A DNA stretch of 64,000 bases from Isoetes taiwanensis (taxonomy: Eukaryota; Streptophyta; Lycopodiopsida; Isoetales; Isoetaceae). The notes beneath the pieces were generated by a model. That model was not told the DNA's origin. It made no database searches and worked only from the letters and a program-made list of their open reading frames with translations. Both the position numbers and the translations under genes were made by a program. This document shows positions 1 to 11,474 of this stretch, piece by piece. The stretch is from NCBI GenBank assembly GCA_021234155.1, contig JAJEKV010000028.1:15191928-15255927 (forward strand). Direction: 5' to 3'. Positions within the stretch are counted from its first letter, which is position 1. The number at the start of each line of letters is the position of its first letter.

Positions 1-988
1 GGGGGTAGAGACCTCTGAGCCATGTTGGTAGTATGCTCCTAGATAGAACCCTGTATTATTCCCAATAGATGCGGCCTGTGCACAAGAGACCACCAAGTCG
101 TGGATGCTATGGAATTGCTTAGCACCCCGGAGAAGGGACCACGGTGGTGAAGTGGGGTGGGGTCTTGCCGCGAACATACAAGGCTCACAGGACTCCCTCT
201 GATGGGCTAGGCCTGATGGCGGTCCGCGTGAGGGCGGGTATGGAATCCCGACACTCCCAGGGTGCGAGAGGTGTGACCCGTATGGGGCATCACGTACTTT
301 GAGTAGATTTAGGGTGAGTAAATTGGGGTATGGATCGCGGGGGTGCGCTGATGCGGCGTATTCTCTAGCTCACCCATGGAACGTGATCACGGAAGGGACA
401 CTTCCACGACCCGCCTCATCGGACCGGGGGCTTCATGAACCCTGGGTAGGCTCGAAGGGTGATACCTTGAGTCTGCGTCTCCGGAAGGCTATAGTGATGC
501 CATAGCATGATTAGACTCATCGCAAAAGTGTGCCGCGGGGAGGATGGAGTGGACAACCCTAGCCCTTTGTTCTATGCCAGATAGCGCCCGGGTTATACCT
601 CACGTCACGTTGATCTCTTGAGACCGAGCCGTCGATCCATCCTCACGCGAGTGCGAACGGGGTAGAGCACGGGGTTTGGGGTGTTTTCCTTAGGATTAGA
701 TGCATATTCTTTCGCCGTTAGTACTTGGATGGATGTGCCACCCTTAAGGTGGTGGTTATTTATATATGATTTATGTTGTGTGCTAACATGTATTCAACTT
801 CCGCAACTTAGGAGTCCCATTGAAGGCGTGGGCGAATGACACCTCCGTGTCCTTCACCCGGGCATCTCTCTGAGGATGGTCGAGTTAGGCGGAGGGCCCC
901 TGCTCATGGTGAGCTGATTGCCATGGGAGGGAAGTCCACAGCATATGTATCGTCCGGGCCCCGTATATGTTGAGGGGAGGCGTCCGCA
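1..988 (+). repeat. 5' LTR, right-hand part
   Basis: Direct repeat of 8194-9174. The first 125 bases are almost identical to the right LTR. Later stretches differ mainly by short indels in C/G-rich words. The end CGTCCGCA at 981-988 corresponds to CGTCACA of the other LTR. The open frames inside are not conserved between the copies and are not genes. Confidence 0.85.
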
Positions 989-989
989 G

Positions 990-1001
990 TGGTATCGAGC
1001 C
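990..1001 (+). other. Primer binding site, initiator Met-tRNA type
   Basis: TGGTATCGAGCC lies one base after the LTR end and matches the usual plant tRNA-Met primer site TGGTATCAGAGCC with one base missing. Its place directly after the LTR fixes the element's orientation. Confidence 0.8.
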
Positions 1002-1439
1002 ATGATTTTGGTTGGCCGGAATCATAGCCCGACAAATCTTTAACCACGTTAGTTGATAGTTGAGTGGGAGTTTAAGCTAGTTGGGCCTTAACTTTTTGGT
1101 GATTTAGTTTTTGTGCTAGGTGGATGTAATAAATTGTGAGTTTTAGGAAGTTTAAGGCGATTTTGGAGGGAAAACGTTGTGACTGGAGGACCCAAGTTTA
1201 GATGGGCCATAACTTTTTGTAGATAGCTCAGATGAAGGCGAAAATGGTTCCAATGGATCGGGCACCTCCCAAATACCCTAGGGGGCTTGCGTTTTTCCAG
1301 AGATTCGAAATGGCAACACCAAGGCGAAAAGTCCAAAGGGGCACTGCTGTCGGATAGGGTGTTTGTTTCGAAAAGTTATTAGCGTATAAGCATGCTAACG
1401 GTATACCATCCATTATAAAAATCTGCGTCCGTTTTTTAA

Positions 1440-1690
1440 AAAAAAAAAAAAAAAAAAAGTCTTCTCTTTTCTGCCCCCGTTTTGAACCCGTGACCAACTT
1501 CCAACCCAACACTCTTTCCATCTTGCCAACTATCTTTATGTAGTATATATAAGTTCTTCTTTATTATACATATCTAATGTTCTGTTTGTCCAGTTAGCAG
1601 TTCTTTTACGAAAAAGGTACATCATGGGATTGAACCCCTGACCTTCTACACCCAAGCCAACACCTTTACCAATAAGCTAACTTCTTTCCT
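1440..1690 (-). repeat. Two tRNA-like (SINE-type) blocks inside the LTR element
   Basis: On the - strand, 1530 to 1465 and again 1690 to 1605 read like Pol III promoters: an A-box-like word (AGTTGGCAAGATGG; TTAGCTTATTGGTAAAGG) is followed about 35 bases later by a B-box-like word (GGTCACGGGTTCAAAAC; GGTCAGGGGTTCAATCCC). A run of about 20 A lies at 1438-1458. No full cloverleaf can be drawn, so these are taken as tRNA-derived SINE heads, not tRNA genes. Confidence 0.5.
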
Positions 1691-1792
1691 AAAAGAATAT
1701 AACCCGCTTTCTAATATTTATAGTGCATCTATTCCATACTTAAATTAGAGGCGTGCCTTTGGTAAACCCACGTTGTGGAGGCAACGACTCCA

Positions 1793-1990
1793 CCGGAGCA
1801 AGCTCTCTCCGCCATAGCCGCCGGAGCAAGCTCTTCTCGCCATAGCCGCCGGAGCAAGCTCTCTCCGCCATAGCTGCCGGAGCAAGCTCTTCTCGCCATA
1901 GCCGCCGGAGCAAGCTCTCTCGTCATAGCCGCCGGAGTAAGCAGTCTTGCCATAGCCATGGGAGTCGACCTCTCTCTGCCATAGTCAACC
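1793..1990 (+). repeat. 28-bp minisatellite, about 6-7 units
   Basis: The word CCGGAGCAAGCTCT recurs at 1793, 1821, 1849, 1877, 1905 and 1932 (steps 28, 28, 28, 28, 27), with degenerate units after that. Variation is mainly CTCTCCGCC against CTTCTCGCC. The repetitive open frame on the - strand is a by-product. The array lies in the LTR element's interior. Confidence 0.9.
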
Positions 1991-2009
1991 GGATAACTGT
2001 TAACCATGT

Positions 2010-5000
2010 ATAAAGCTAGTATCCCCTAGGAATAAACCGACCAAATGACACGACGTAATCTAGCAAGTCCGGCCAACTTGTTATGACAACATCAACTCAC
2101 TTGGTGGGACTAATTCCAGAATTTAATTAGCAACGACAGGGTAACTTTCTAGAATAGCAGCGTGTATTATATCCTTGGATATTCTTTAGGCGACGATAAT
2201 AATGTCCAGTTATCGGCGTTCCTCGACCTATAACTTTAATTATTTTTTTCCTTTGGTAGATGCCTTGATAACACAATTTCTTCGGGCCTTGCCATGATTC
2301 AAATCTATACTATATTCATATGCTTTATATTAGACCTTGTTCGACGTTATATAAGTAATGTTTTATAGACATAACTATAATTAACGTTGTCTCTCTCTAG
2401 TATCTAAACCTTGCCTCATCTCAATTCCCAGACAAAGGATTTCTTTTCGCCCAACCAACTAGGGACTGCCATGCAGCACCCCTCTAGATCATGGGTAGCT
2501 TTAATCCTACCGCCCCTCACTACTTCTTCTCAATGGTCGTGTTCTTTTTGTGGACCATTCTCCCAGACCACGGTACCAATTCTGTAATACGTAGTGAGTG
2601 CTTATGTTAGAACCCCCACAATAATGTCAACACTTTGTGCCAAACTTCACCGTCTATATGGATGTGATTAATCATCTGTGCCACACGCCTGTCAAAGTGA
2701 CAGCAGTCTACCCTCTTTTGGAGTTGTTCTCCCGTACATTCCAATGCCACCCAACCATTGTTGATTACTCACCTCCTTCTAGGGTAAGGTCTGAGCAAAA
2801 TGTTTCCAACCATTATTTTAATACCTAAGCGTCTTTAGGTTCTGCAAATGAACTTACATATTCCAAAGGATTATATGAATATCCCAAGGACAGTACCACC
2901 CAAAGACCTCTCAAGATAGGCCTCCTCTATTTAGAGATCTTGTGTTCAAGTCTCTGGGGGTCCGTCATATGTCCTCATGGACGCTGCCAATATGGCATGA
3001 CGTATAAATGCTATCTACCTATCTCTCTATTTATTAAAAAGGTACTTGGTGAACTCAATTCACCATGTTGTCCTAAGACATGGACGTCTTCTTCCCTAAG
3101 CCATACACCAAATCCTTAAAGAGTTTTTCAGCTCTTGCTGCCTTTCAAGCTGCAGGTATATCTTTGCATGTTAGCAAAGACTAACCTTCATGTTAGGAAA
3201 TAACCTTTCTATCTAGATTGCTAAATATCATGCATCAGGGTCCTTTATTCCTTCTCTTCTTCAATATGTTTTCTAAGTCTATGAGCGATTTTCGATTATT
3301 AGACCCTTCACGCCTTACGACTACATATTTCACTCTTTGGCTGTGACCTTTATTCAGTAGAGTCACCAATCCAATTACTCCTTTATGTATTCATTAACCG
3401 TCTTGTGGCTTTTAACCCGCTATTGTATGCTCCCTATATTGTTAATCCACCTATCATTGGGGGTTATGATCCAACATTGTCCTACATCCTCGAAATGTTA
3501 GTCATTACATTTCCCTGTCATGATGTTATCTTTGCTTGTTACGGCATTCCAAATGGCTTGGCATCTTCATTTAAGCCATAGTCGGGGCCTAAAAGCGGGT
3601 GAGCCTTAAATAAATTACACAGGTCATCAAGGTGCTTGCCTTGTATTTTGTGAGCCTTTCTACATTTACCTCGTTTAATATAACTTTTGGCTTGTATCAA
3701 TGTTTTGAGTCTGTATATGTTAACTTGCCCCCATGTAACCCATGGCGTCACCTACTGCCTGATCGGGTATGGATCATGTGGGAAAACTAGTCTTAGGTGT
3801 CTATGCAAGACACATTCGAACATTTAGCGGTAAGCGCTATTAAGCTACTTATCACGCAATTGTACTATTGTACTACTCAACCCCACTACCTTAAGCTTTT
3901 ATTCTATTGGCCGTTGACATTTTATTTCAAGTGCCAAACCCACCTCATACCCTAGCATGCAGCGGATTGGTCCTTTGCACATTTCAAAGCGTATCTCCAG
4001 ATCCTTCATCGGTAACTTTAGGATACCCACTGTCTTTCTCTCCTTGCATTAAGCCACCTAAATTACCTCCCTAAGATGTTTATCGTTATCGTACATGGTA
4101 TGTACATAATAAATATATCTCCACATCCCACAATGCTAGAGCTCTGCTCTAACAGCTAAAGTGTAAGCTTGGTAGTTCCTTGAAACAAAACTTATTACCT
4201 ATGTACCTTTACAATGTGGGTAGAGCCCACCAGGCTTCTAGCCCAGGCGGTGGCCAACTCTATGTTGGAAATCTATATCTTTGCCTACATTTTTGATAGG
4301 ATCTGACTACTTTAACCATCCCTTTAGTGCCTTATGGTATTCGATCGTGTATATACACTATCATACCACCCATGGGATTATGCCATAATTCCGAAGGTTT
4401 ACTACCCTAGATGAGGAGCTTTTCTAAAGGCTTCTTTCGCTAAGGATCCTTTGTGTTCCGTACCACCCATACTTAGTTACAATTAACCTATTTTTATTAA
4501 GTTATCAGGTGGACTTCAGCTTTTGATCAGCTTCAAATGCGGCCGTCTTTGACTCCCTCATAATGAAGTGGAGGCACTCAAACCTCCTGGTCTTCTAATA
4601 GGAAAACCCAATGTTTCAATCTTCGTTGGTAACCGCCATATGATTATCCAATTCCTTACCCTCTTAAGAGTTTCAAAGTCATAATCTCTAACGGGTCTAT
4701 GCCTCAAGGCAACGGATCCTCCACCTTCTACTTCAGTACCTACAATTGTTCCCCCCCGAGTAGCGTAACTCTTAAGATATATAGACTACTAGTCTATATA
4801 ATCTCACTCCTTCTAATCTACACACCTCGTCTTGATTTTTATCGGGACTTGGATTGCTATGTATTGCCCTCTTCTCGGTTATCCCTAAAAGTATAATCGT
4901 CAAAGTCATCGTACTCCTTCTTTTCTTCCATCAGGGGGATGCGATATTTTATACATCTTCTTATTTCCAAAACCAAATAAATGCTCTCAGCTTATAACAA

Positions 5001-7510
5001 TGAAGTAATTCATTGGTATCTAGAACCTTTGAGTAGCTAAGCTCTCATTATCGGTTATTACAACACCGTTCCAACCATCCTCGGGATGTTTTTGAATGTA
5101 ACATTACCGTATATGCTAGACTCACTCTAGCTGTTCTCACTGATTTAAACTCTTTTCATCTCCCTTAGTACGACGTATCTAAGATAGTCAACTCCAATTG
5201 GGATAACTTGAATACTTATCTCTGGTAAAACATACCTAACCCAATATCTTCGTATATAAGCATATCATTACGCTCATTCTTTAAACCTTGCTAAGTAATA
5301 TTTCACTCGCCTTGTACGAATATTCTACTATCTTTTAAAATGATATACATCTGAATATCACAATCGACATCCTCGATATGATCACCACTATAGTATTTGA
5401 TACTACTAAATCCTTCTAACATCCGAAACCACTACGTTGTTATTATGAGATATAGTAACATGTGTACACCAACCCTAACTCTACACTCAAATGTAATTCG
5501 TTGACGTAGCCACCTAGCTGCTTGTACTATATATATTGTGGTTTTCACACCACACCTTCTAGACTCTCTAGCCTTAGGTTGCCTTGGTCCTCACGCTCTA
5601 GTCATAAATTCCCGCGGGGGGCACATGCCACCCCTAGTTCCTAGTGGACATGCTTAATGTCTAGTATAGGAATTCTTATCTTCATTACTTCCGTATTCAT
5701 ATATGTGAACTAAAAGTTTTAGTATATATCTTGTCTTCTTTTAGTTATGTTTTACTATTAAATGCTCCTAGTACACATATACCAACGCGGAGTTACTCCT
5801 CGCGATACACACACGATACCAAGTCCAGAGCACATCCTCCTTGGTGGGATGTTCATTGAGGCTACTACCTTATTCATACTCGGACTTTGGTATATTCAGC
5901 GTCGTCATTCCAAACTTTCTATATTTGAAGCGTTGTTTTACAACAACTTTCAAGCCCTTCTTGTCTCCCACTTGTGGGTGTGGGTATATTACTTTTCGAT
6001 GGTTCTTTGGTCCTACCAATTTATCGTCTTCTCTTGACCTTGTGTGGCGTCGTTCCACACTAGTGTCGATCATTATCTGACATCTCGATGCTCCCGGGGA
6101 CATCAGATGTGTCCATTTCCTTAATTTATATCCTGCATAATCGTCATGCAATTGACCGATGTCATTAAGCGTATCCAAGTGACTATGTCGTAAGCCTCGT
6201 AATTATTAAGTCTAGTGTTTCAATCAGATACCAAACATCGTCATACCAATTTTTTCTCGAGTATCCATCCAAAATAGGGATACCTTAACACTCCTTATTC
6301 CCAACATTCAGCACTTCTACTTCAAGTAAGAGCCGAGGACCTGCTCACTCATCACTATATAGCGGGCTCGGTAGGCCAGGCATGGTTTGATGCTTCCGCC
6401 CATTATGTCTGGGGACGATTGCATAGCCATAGCATATGGGATAGCAAGCTGGGCGGTACCAATTCGTCGAATGTATATGTCAGAATTTGTACCTATGCCA
6501 CAATAAATATAAGAGTCTACTGTATGTGTGATAAATTTATGAAAATAGCAATAGAATAAATAAGTAATTCAAATGTAACAATATCGGGGACGTCGGTAAA
6601 TGTATAAACATAACCAATGAATTAATATGTGTCCTCATGTGATTGTAATCTATGCTAAAGATAGAGGTAGTGAGTGTGGAAACATTAGCGATAATCGAAA
6701 GGAGCAAACTATTTAAACACATAATCAAATACAATAGAAGGAGATAAGTATATATGCCTTACACAAACTTAGGGGATATTGAGACTTAGATTAGGTTATA
6801 ACAAGGTTATGAATAATAAATCATGAAGAGCGTCATGCATGCGTACTTAATATTAAAGTATATAGGTAAAACTGTCCGAATCTGATTACAATATATAATT
6901 GTATTAAAGGGTAAAATATAAGCTTTGAAGGGCACTGTTAAATACTAAGGATAGGAACATACGAGTTCTTAGAACTGTAACAAAATAGGAAAACAAAATT
7001 TTGTTACAAAAATTAAATTAAAATTGGCTGTAATAAAATGAATTACAAAGTGAAGCGGGAATATAATACACATATACAAGTTAATATCATTAGAATGGCT
7101 TTCTACTAAGCGATTCTTGCGATTAATAACTTTCAGTATTATAAGAACAAACAGAACTTGCTTATATCTATACTTGTCTATAATATATAATTAGTTACAC
7201 GTATGTATAAAAAGAATGATTTCTAAATTAGATAAACTCTGAACTCGTCACCACGAATGAAACAGTGAGACTTTCACAAATCTTGACTGTTCACTTTTGA
7301 CGGTCCTAAACGATGATCATGTATGCCCTTTACCTCTACCTTTTATATCCCAGAGTTATAAAAATGCACATTACAAGTCATTTAATATGACGACGTCTGT
7401 GTGACTTATAATCTCACGATATCTCCTTAAGGAGGGAAGACTTCCTTCCAATGTACGATGTGTTGCCCTGCAACAAGAGTAGTCTTGATGCTGAGGACAA
7501 CATCATTTTT
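2010..7510 (+). other. Non-coding interior of the LTR element
   Basis: About 5.5 kb of AT-rich sequence with no open frame above about 105 codons and no retroviral domain I could recognise on either strand. It holds one SINE-like copy (2900-3030). I see no other structure. Confidence 0.6.
2900..3030 (+). repeat. SINE copy 1
   Basis: The block around TGTTCAAGTCTCTGGGGGTCC followed by CATATGTCCTCATGGA and GCCAATATGGCATGACGTA matches the copies near 52240, 33900 and 55850. The first word behaves as a tRNA B box. The copy lies inside the LTR element, so it is younger than that element or was carried by it. Confidence 0.6.
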
Positions 7511-7523
7511 AAGGTGGGGAGAA
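7511..7523 (+). other. Polypurine tract before the 3' LTR
   Basis: AAGGTGGGGAGAA abuts the TG of the right LTR, where plus-strand synthesis is primed in LTR elements. Confidence 0.75.
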
Positions 7524-9174
7524 TGTGACGTTCCACATATTTATATGCCTATTTAGGTATAAATACATGACACGTCACTATGAATAATTAATGGCATATT
7601 AATTATTCATAAGCTAAGGTTAGCTATGTTAATAATTAAATTATAAAGGTGGAAACCTAACCCAAAACCCTAATTCGAATTTAGGGCTTATCCTAATATT
7701 AAAAAGGGCTAAAATACCAAATTAGCTAATATTAACCAACCTAAAATTAAGCCACACTGCCCAAATCGATTGGGCAAGGCGAGTTTCAATTTGGGGACAC
7801 CCAAATTGGGGGTTGCCTAAATTTGCCCCAATTAAATTGGAGCAATTGGAGATGGACCACGAGATGCTATTAGACCACTGTTCGGCCGAGGAAGGATGGC
7901 GACCCAGGAGGGATAGTGGAGCTAGCTATGGTTCGGTTAGTACATAGTTAGCTTAGTTGTGATTCTAGTAGGTTAAGCGCCTCTGTTAGGCTTCTTTGTT
8001 GATCTATAAGTGTAGCGCCCCTCTACGTAATGTGTTCTCTCTCTGTTTTCTCTGTGGTTTACCTATTAGGCTAACCCTTGATTGATATGGTGAGTATTAT
8101 TATCTCTAGATCTGCTCTAGTTCTGTATTTACTTGGAATGGATGGATTTGTAGTTCTTTGTTTGACTAGACTTCTGGAGATGGGGGATTACAGGGGGGTA
8201 GAGACCTCTGAGCCATGTTGGTAGTATGCTCCTAGATAGAACCCTGTATTATTCCCAATAGATGCGGCCTGTGCACAAGAGACCACCGAGTCGTGGATGC
8301 TATGGAATTGCTTAGCACCAGAGAAGGGACACCGGTGGTGAAGTGGGGGTGGGGTCTTGCCGCGAACATACAAGGCTCTGGGACTCCTCACATTGGGCTA
8401 GGCGATGGCCAGGTCCGCGTGGGGGCGGGGTATCGTCCCGACACTCCACGGGTGCGGAGGTGTGACCCATATGGGGCATCTGTACTTTGAGTAGATTTAG
8501 GGTGAGTAAGTCCCGGTATGGATGCGGGGGTGCTGATGCGACGCGTATTCTCTAGCTCACCCATGGAACATTTGTGATCACGGAAGGGACACTTCCGACA
8601 CCTCATCGGACCGGGGCTTCATGAACCACAGGTAGGCTCGAAGGGTGATACCTTGAGTCTGCGTCTCGGAAGGCTATAGTGATGCCATAGCATGATTAGA
8701 CTCATGCGCAAAGTGTGCAGGGAGGCCGGATGGAGTGGACAACCCTAGCCCTTTGTTCTATGCCCGCCAGCGGCGGGTTATAGCTCTGTGCATTGATCTC
8801 TTGAGGCCGAGCCCGTCCCCGTCCATCCTCACGAGGAGTGCGAGCGAGGGGTAGAACCTAGGGTTTGGGGTGTTTTCCTTAGGATTAGATGCATATTCTT
8901 TGCCGTTAGTACTTGGATGGATGTGCCACCCTTCATGGTGGTTATTTATATATGATTTATGTTGCGTGCTAACATGTATTCACGCTTCCGCAACTTAGGA
9001 GTCCCATTGAAGGCGTGGGCCGAATGACACCTCCGTGTCCTTCACCGGGCATCTCTCTCTACGGATGGTCAGGAGTTAGGCGGAGGGCCACTGCTCATGG
9101 TGGTGATTGCCATGGGAGGAAGTCCACATATATGTATATGTCCGGAGCGCCGTATATGTTCAGGGAGCGTCACA
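7524..9174 (+). repeat. 3' LTR, complete (1651 bp)
   Basis: It starts TGTGACG after the purine tract and ends CGTCACA. Its right 981 bp are a direct repeat of positions 1-988. The target duplication cannot be checked because the left end of the element lies outside the window. Confidence 0.85.
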
Positions 9175-9263
9175 AAGGGTCGAATAGGAGGATAGTTACC
9201 TAGTAAAATTTGAGGACTTGCATCAGGGATAGCAAGTAGGGACGTCCAAAAACTATGAGCTAC

Positions 9264-9356
9264 GAAACCATGGTCACAAGGTGATCCCGGGAACGGGTTT
9301 TCGAAGGGACTAGATGAAGAAACCGTGGTCACGAAGTGACCCAGGGAAAGGGTTTC
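9264..9356 (+). repeat. 55-bp tandem duplication
   Basis: GAAACCATGGTCACAAGGTGA (from 9264) recurs as GAAACCGTGGTCACGAAGTGA (from 9319), each followed by a CCC(G)GGAA..GGGTTT word. It lies between the LTR element and the LINE pseudogene. The long antisense open frame across it is not conserved and is not called as a gene. Confidence 0.7.
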
Positions 9357-9792
9357 TAATGCACATACACCCACAATCCTTGGGGACCAAGGATTTAAAA
9401 GGGGGAGGTATGTTATAAACATAATGGGGCAATAAAAGGGCAATCCAAATAAAACATTATCTATGCTAATAAAACCCCTTAAAAGTTGATGAGGTGGCAG
9501 CAACCCATTGGATGGGTCACTCAAGAGCCATCGAAGCATGGCTTTAGCGCAGGCAGCCAACGGATCTGCCCTTTGGGCAGTCGATTCATGCCCTGGAGGG
9601 GCTTAGGAAGCTGGGAGGTGATTCGAATCACCATTTCGGCCTGTTGGCTTTCCATCAAGCCACTAAACTGCCCATATGGTGCCCTATAAAAGATCTTGCA
9701 GATTTGGGGCTTGGATGATGGTTTTGCCACAGTAAACTAATCTGAAACCCTTTTGCTGATTGCTGTGTTTTATCAGAGCCTTAGGAAGGCTC

Positions 9793-10770
9793 TCAACACC
9801 GTGGGGGAATCAGGGATTCCGAAGGTAGCGGAGGAAGGTGTGATTGATGTGGCTTGTGGCTCAGGTGCAGCCAAGAACTGTTACAAAAGGCTGGGCAGAT
9901 CTGAAGGGCATGGCATTCATCTTCAATGGCGCCCTGGTGGCAACACTGACAAAACCTATTCTCCCGTGCTTCCCAAGTCCAACGCCCTATCTCAATGCGG
10001 AGAAGATGTGCACCCATGCGAATGGAAGCTATGAGTCTGCGCTTCTTCATCGGCAAATGGGTGTATAAGTATTGGTGTGGGCCTCTCGTGAGCATTGGAT
10101 TGACTTGCTGCTGATAGTGTGCCATCTTAACGTGTGTCAGAGCATCTGCATCCCAGAGATTGCGAAGGAAACTAGCATCTAGGTACAACTTTAGTGCATT
10201 GTGATCCTTCTTTGTCCATACCTGTACGCATCTGTTTGCCTGTACATCCCAACGTGAGAACCACTGAGCTTGCTTGTCCTTCCAGCAGGCTTTGAGGCAT
10301 TATGGACCCATTGCTACGGCCAAAGCAAGGTTGGGCAAATGTGTATCACCCATAGCGACCACCTTCTGGAAGTAAATAATATGGCGTTCCAATGAGCCCG
10401 TTGAAGGGATAGAAAACTTGTCTCTTGGAGTAGGATCTGGTATGGAACTGTGGACTTTACCCCAAGGGCTCGTGCCAAGAAGGAATTCTGCACCTGCTCG
10501 AGATCATTCCAAGTGGTGAGAGATATCACCGGATCCCATACTTCTGCCCCATACCGGAGAACCGGCTCGACCAAGGCCCTAAACATGTGTGACTGGTGGC
10601 CCCAGGCATACAACTCCGCCTTGTGGCTGTTGCTCTGCATGGCATATAGTGCTTTCCAACCCGCCGTGACACGCAACCTGATGGCAGCATCCCAGTGGGT
10701 GGTAGTAGAGAACTCGATCCCCAAGTACTTGTAGGTCAGAGCCACCTCTACATCTTGGTCCTAAGAACAA
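9793..10770 (-). pseudogene. LINE reverse transcriptase, C-terminal part (broken)
   Basis: Antisense remnant of a non-LTR retrotransposon polymerase. From 10745 downwards it shows YKYLGIEFS, then RALVEPVLRYGAEVW and FLARALGVKST, the thumb-side signature of plant LINE RTs. From 10188 to 9793 it shows LPMKKRRLIASIRMG and a C-X2-C..H..C knuckle (CQCCHQGAIEDECHAL), the nucleic-acid-binding tail. Frameshifts and stops separate the pieces, so it cannot be functional. The upstream coding sequence is cut at 10788 by the hAT element and resumes at about 13825. The same family recurs at 25960-26702 (+) and 61953-63360 (-). Confidence 0.85.
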
Positions 10771-10787
10771 TAGGCCAAAGTTTCTAG

Positions 10788-10795
10788 GTATGGAC
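10788..10795 (+). repeat. 8-bp target duplication, left (GTATGGAC)
   Basis: Identical to 13817-13824. An 8-bp duplication is the hallmark of hAT insertion. Confidence 0.9.
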
Positions 10796-11474
10796 TAGTG
10801 TTGTCTCTAATTTTTTCTTAGTCTTAGGATATGAATTTTTTTTGGCGAATACTTGTCAAATGAGAATAGCCAATTTGGCGAAAGTCCAAAAAATCTCGAG
10901 AAATTCTATAATCCATGAGGCGAATCTTCTAGCACTCACAGCAGATGCTTGAAAGTTAGAGTCGATATACATGAGCACATGATGTATTTGCAATGCTAGA
11001 ATCTCTTTAACAAACTATGCATGCATCTAGGTATCATGGATATGCCTAGAAGCTGGTAGGACAGGCACATGCATAGGCGTCACAAATTGGAACATGAACT
11101 TCACTTTGCCTGTCATGCAAACATGGGACAAGTATTCCCAAGGAATAAGACATGCTTGTAGCTTGGAGAATAGTTACATGTATTAAGTCACTAAGAAGGA
11201 GCAAATTAAGTACCTAAACTTGCCAACCATCCAAGTCTTCTTCATGAGACATTGCCACAGCAGCAAAACTATCATGGCATATACTATATCAAAACAAGTT
11301 ATTAGGTGAGGTATATACTATCAAAACTCAAATGGACATAGGTACTTACTAACGTTGCCATCTGGTATGGAATGAGAAAAACTGTGCATTAAGGTGATTA
11401 TACAAACTCCCTAGCGTACCACCTATTAGTCCTAATATTATGATTGGAAGTAGATCCACAAATCCATAAGAAAC

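Larger units (their letters stand above)
1..9174 (+). mobile_element. Ty3/gypsy-type LTR retrotransposon, internally decayed (large-derivative-like)
   Basis: The two ends of this stretch are direct repeats: positions 1-988 match 8194-9174. The right copy is a complete LTR (7524-9174) that starts TGTGACG and ends CGTCACA, an exact inverted terminal pair. The left copy continues beyond the window by about 670 bp. A Met-tRNA-type primer binding site follows the left LTR and a purine-rich tract precedes the right LTR, so the element reads on the + strand. Just before the right LTR a short open stretch ending FKVGRM-stop resembles the last residues of plant gypsy pol proteins. No gag, protease, RT or integrase domain is recognisable in the 6.5 kb between, so the element is either heavily decayed or a non-autonomous large retrotransposon derivative. 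Superfamily assignment rests on the primer site and the pol-like tail and is moderate. Confidence 0.8.

Noticed and set aside
1729-2007. Alanine-rich repeat protein on the - strand
   Set aside because: Simply the translation of the 28-bp minisatellite, whose unit length shifts the frame at every repeat.
9069-9560. 163-codon antisense open frame
   Set aside because: Overlaps the LTR end and a tandem duplication, has no recognisable domain, and is not conserved in the first LTR copy.
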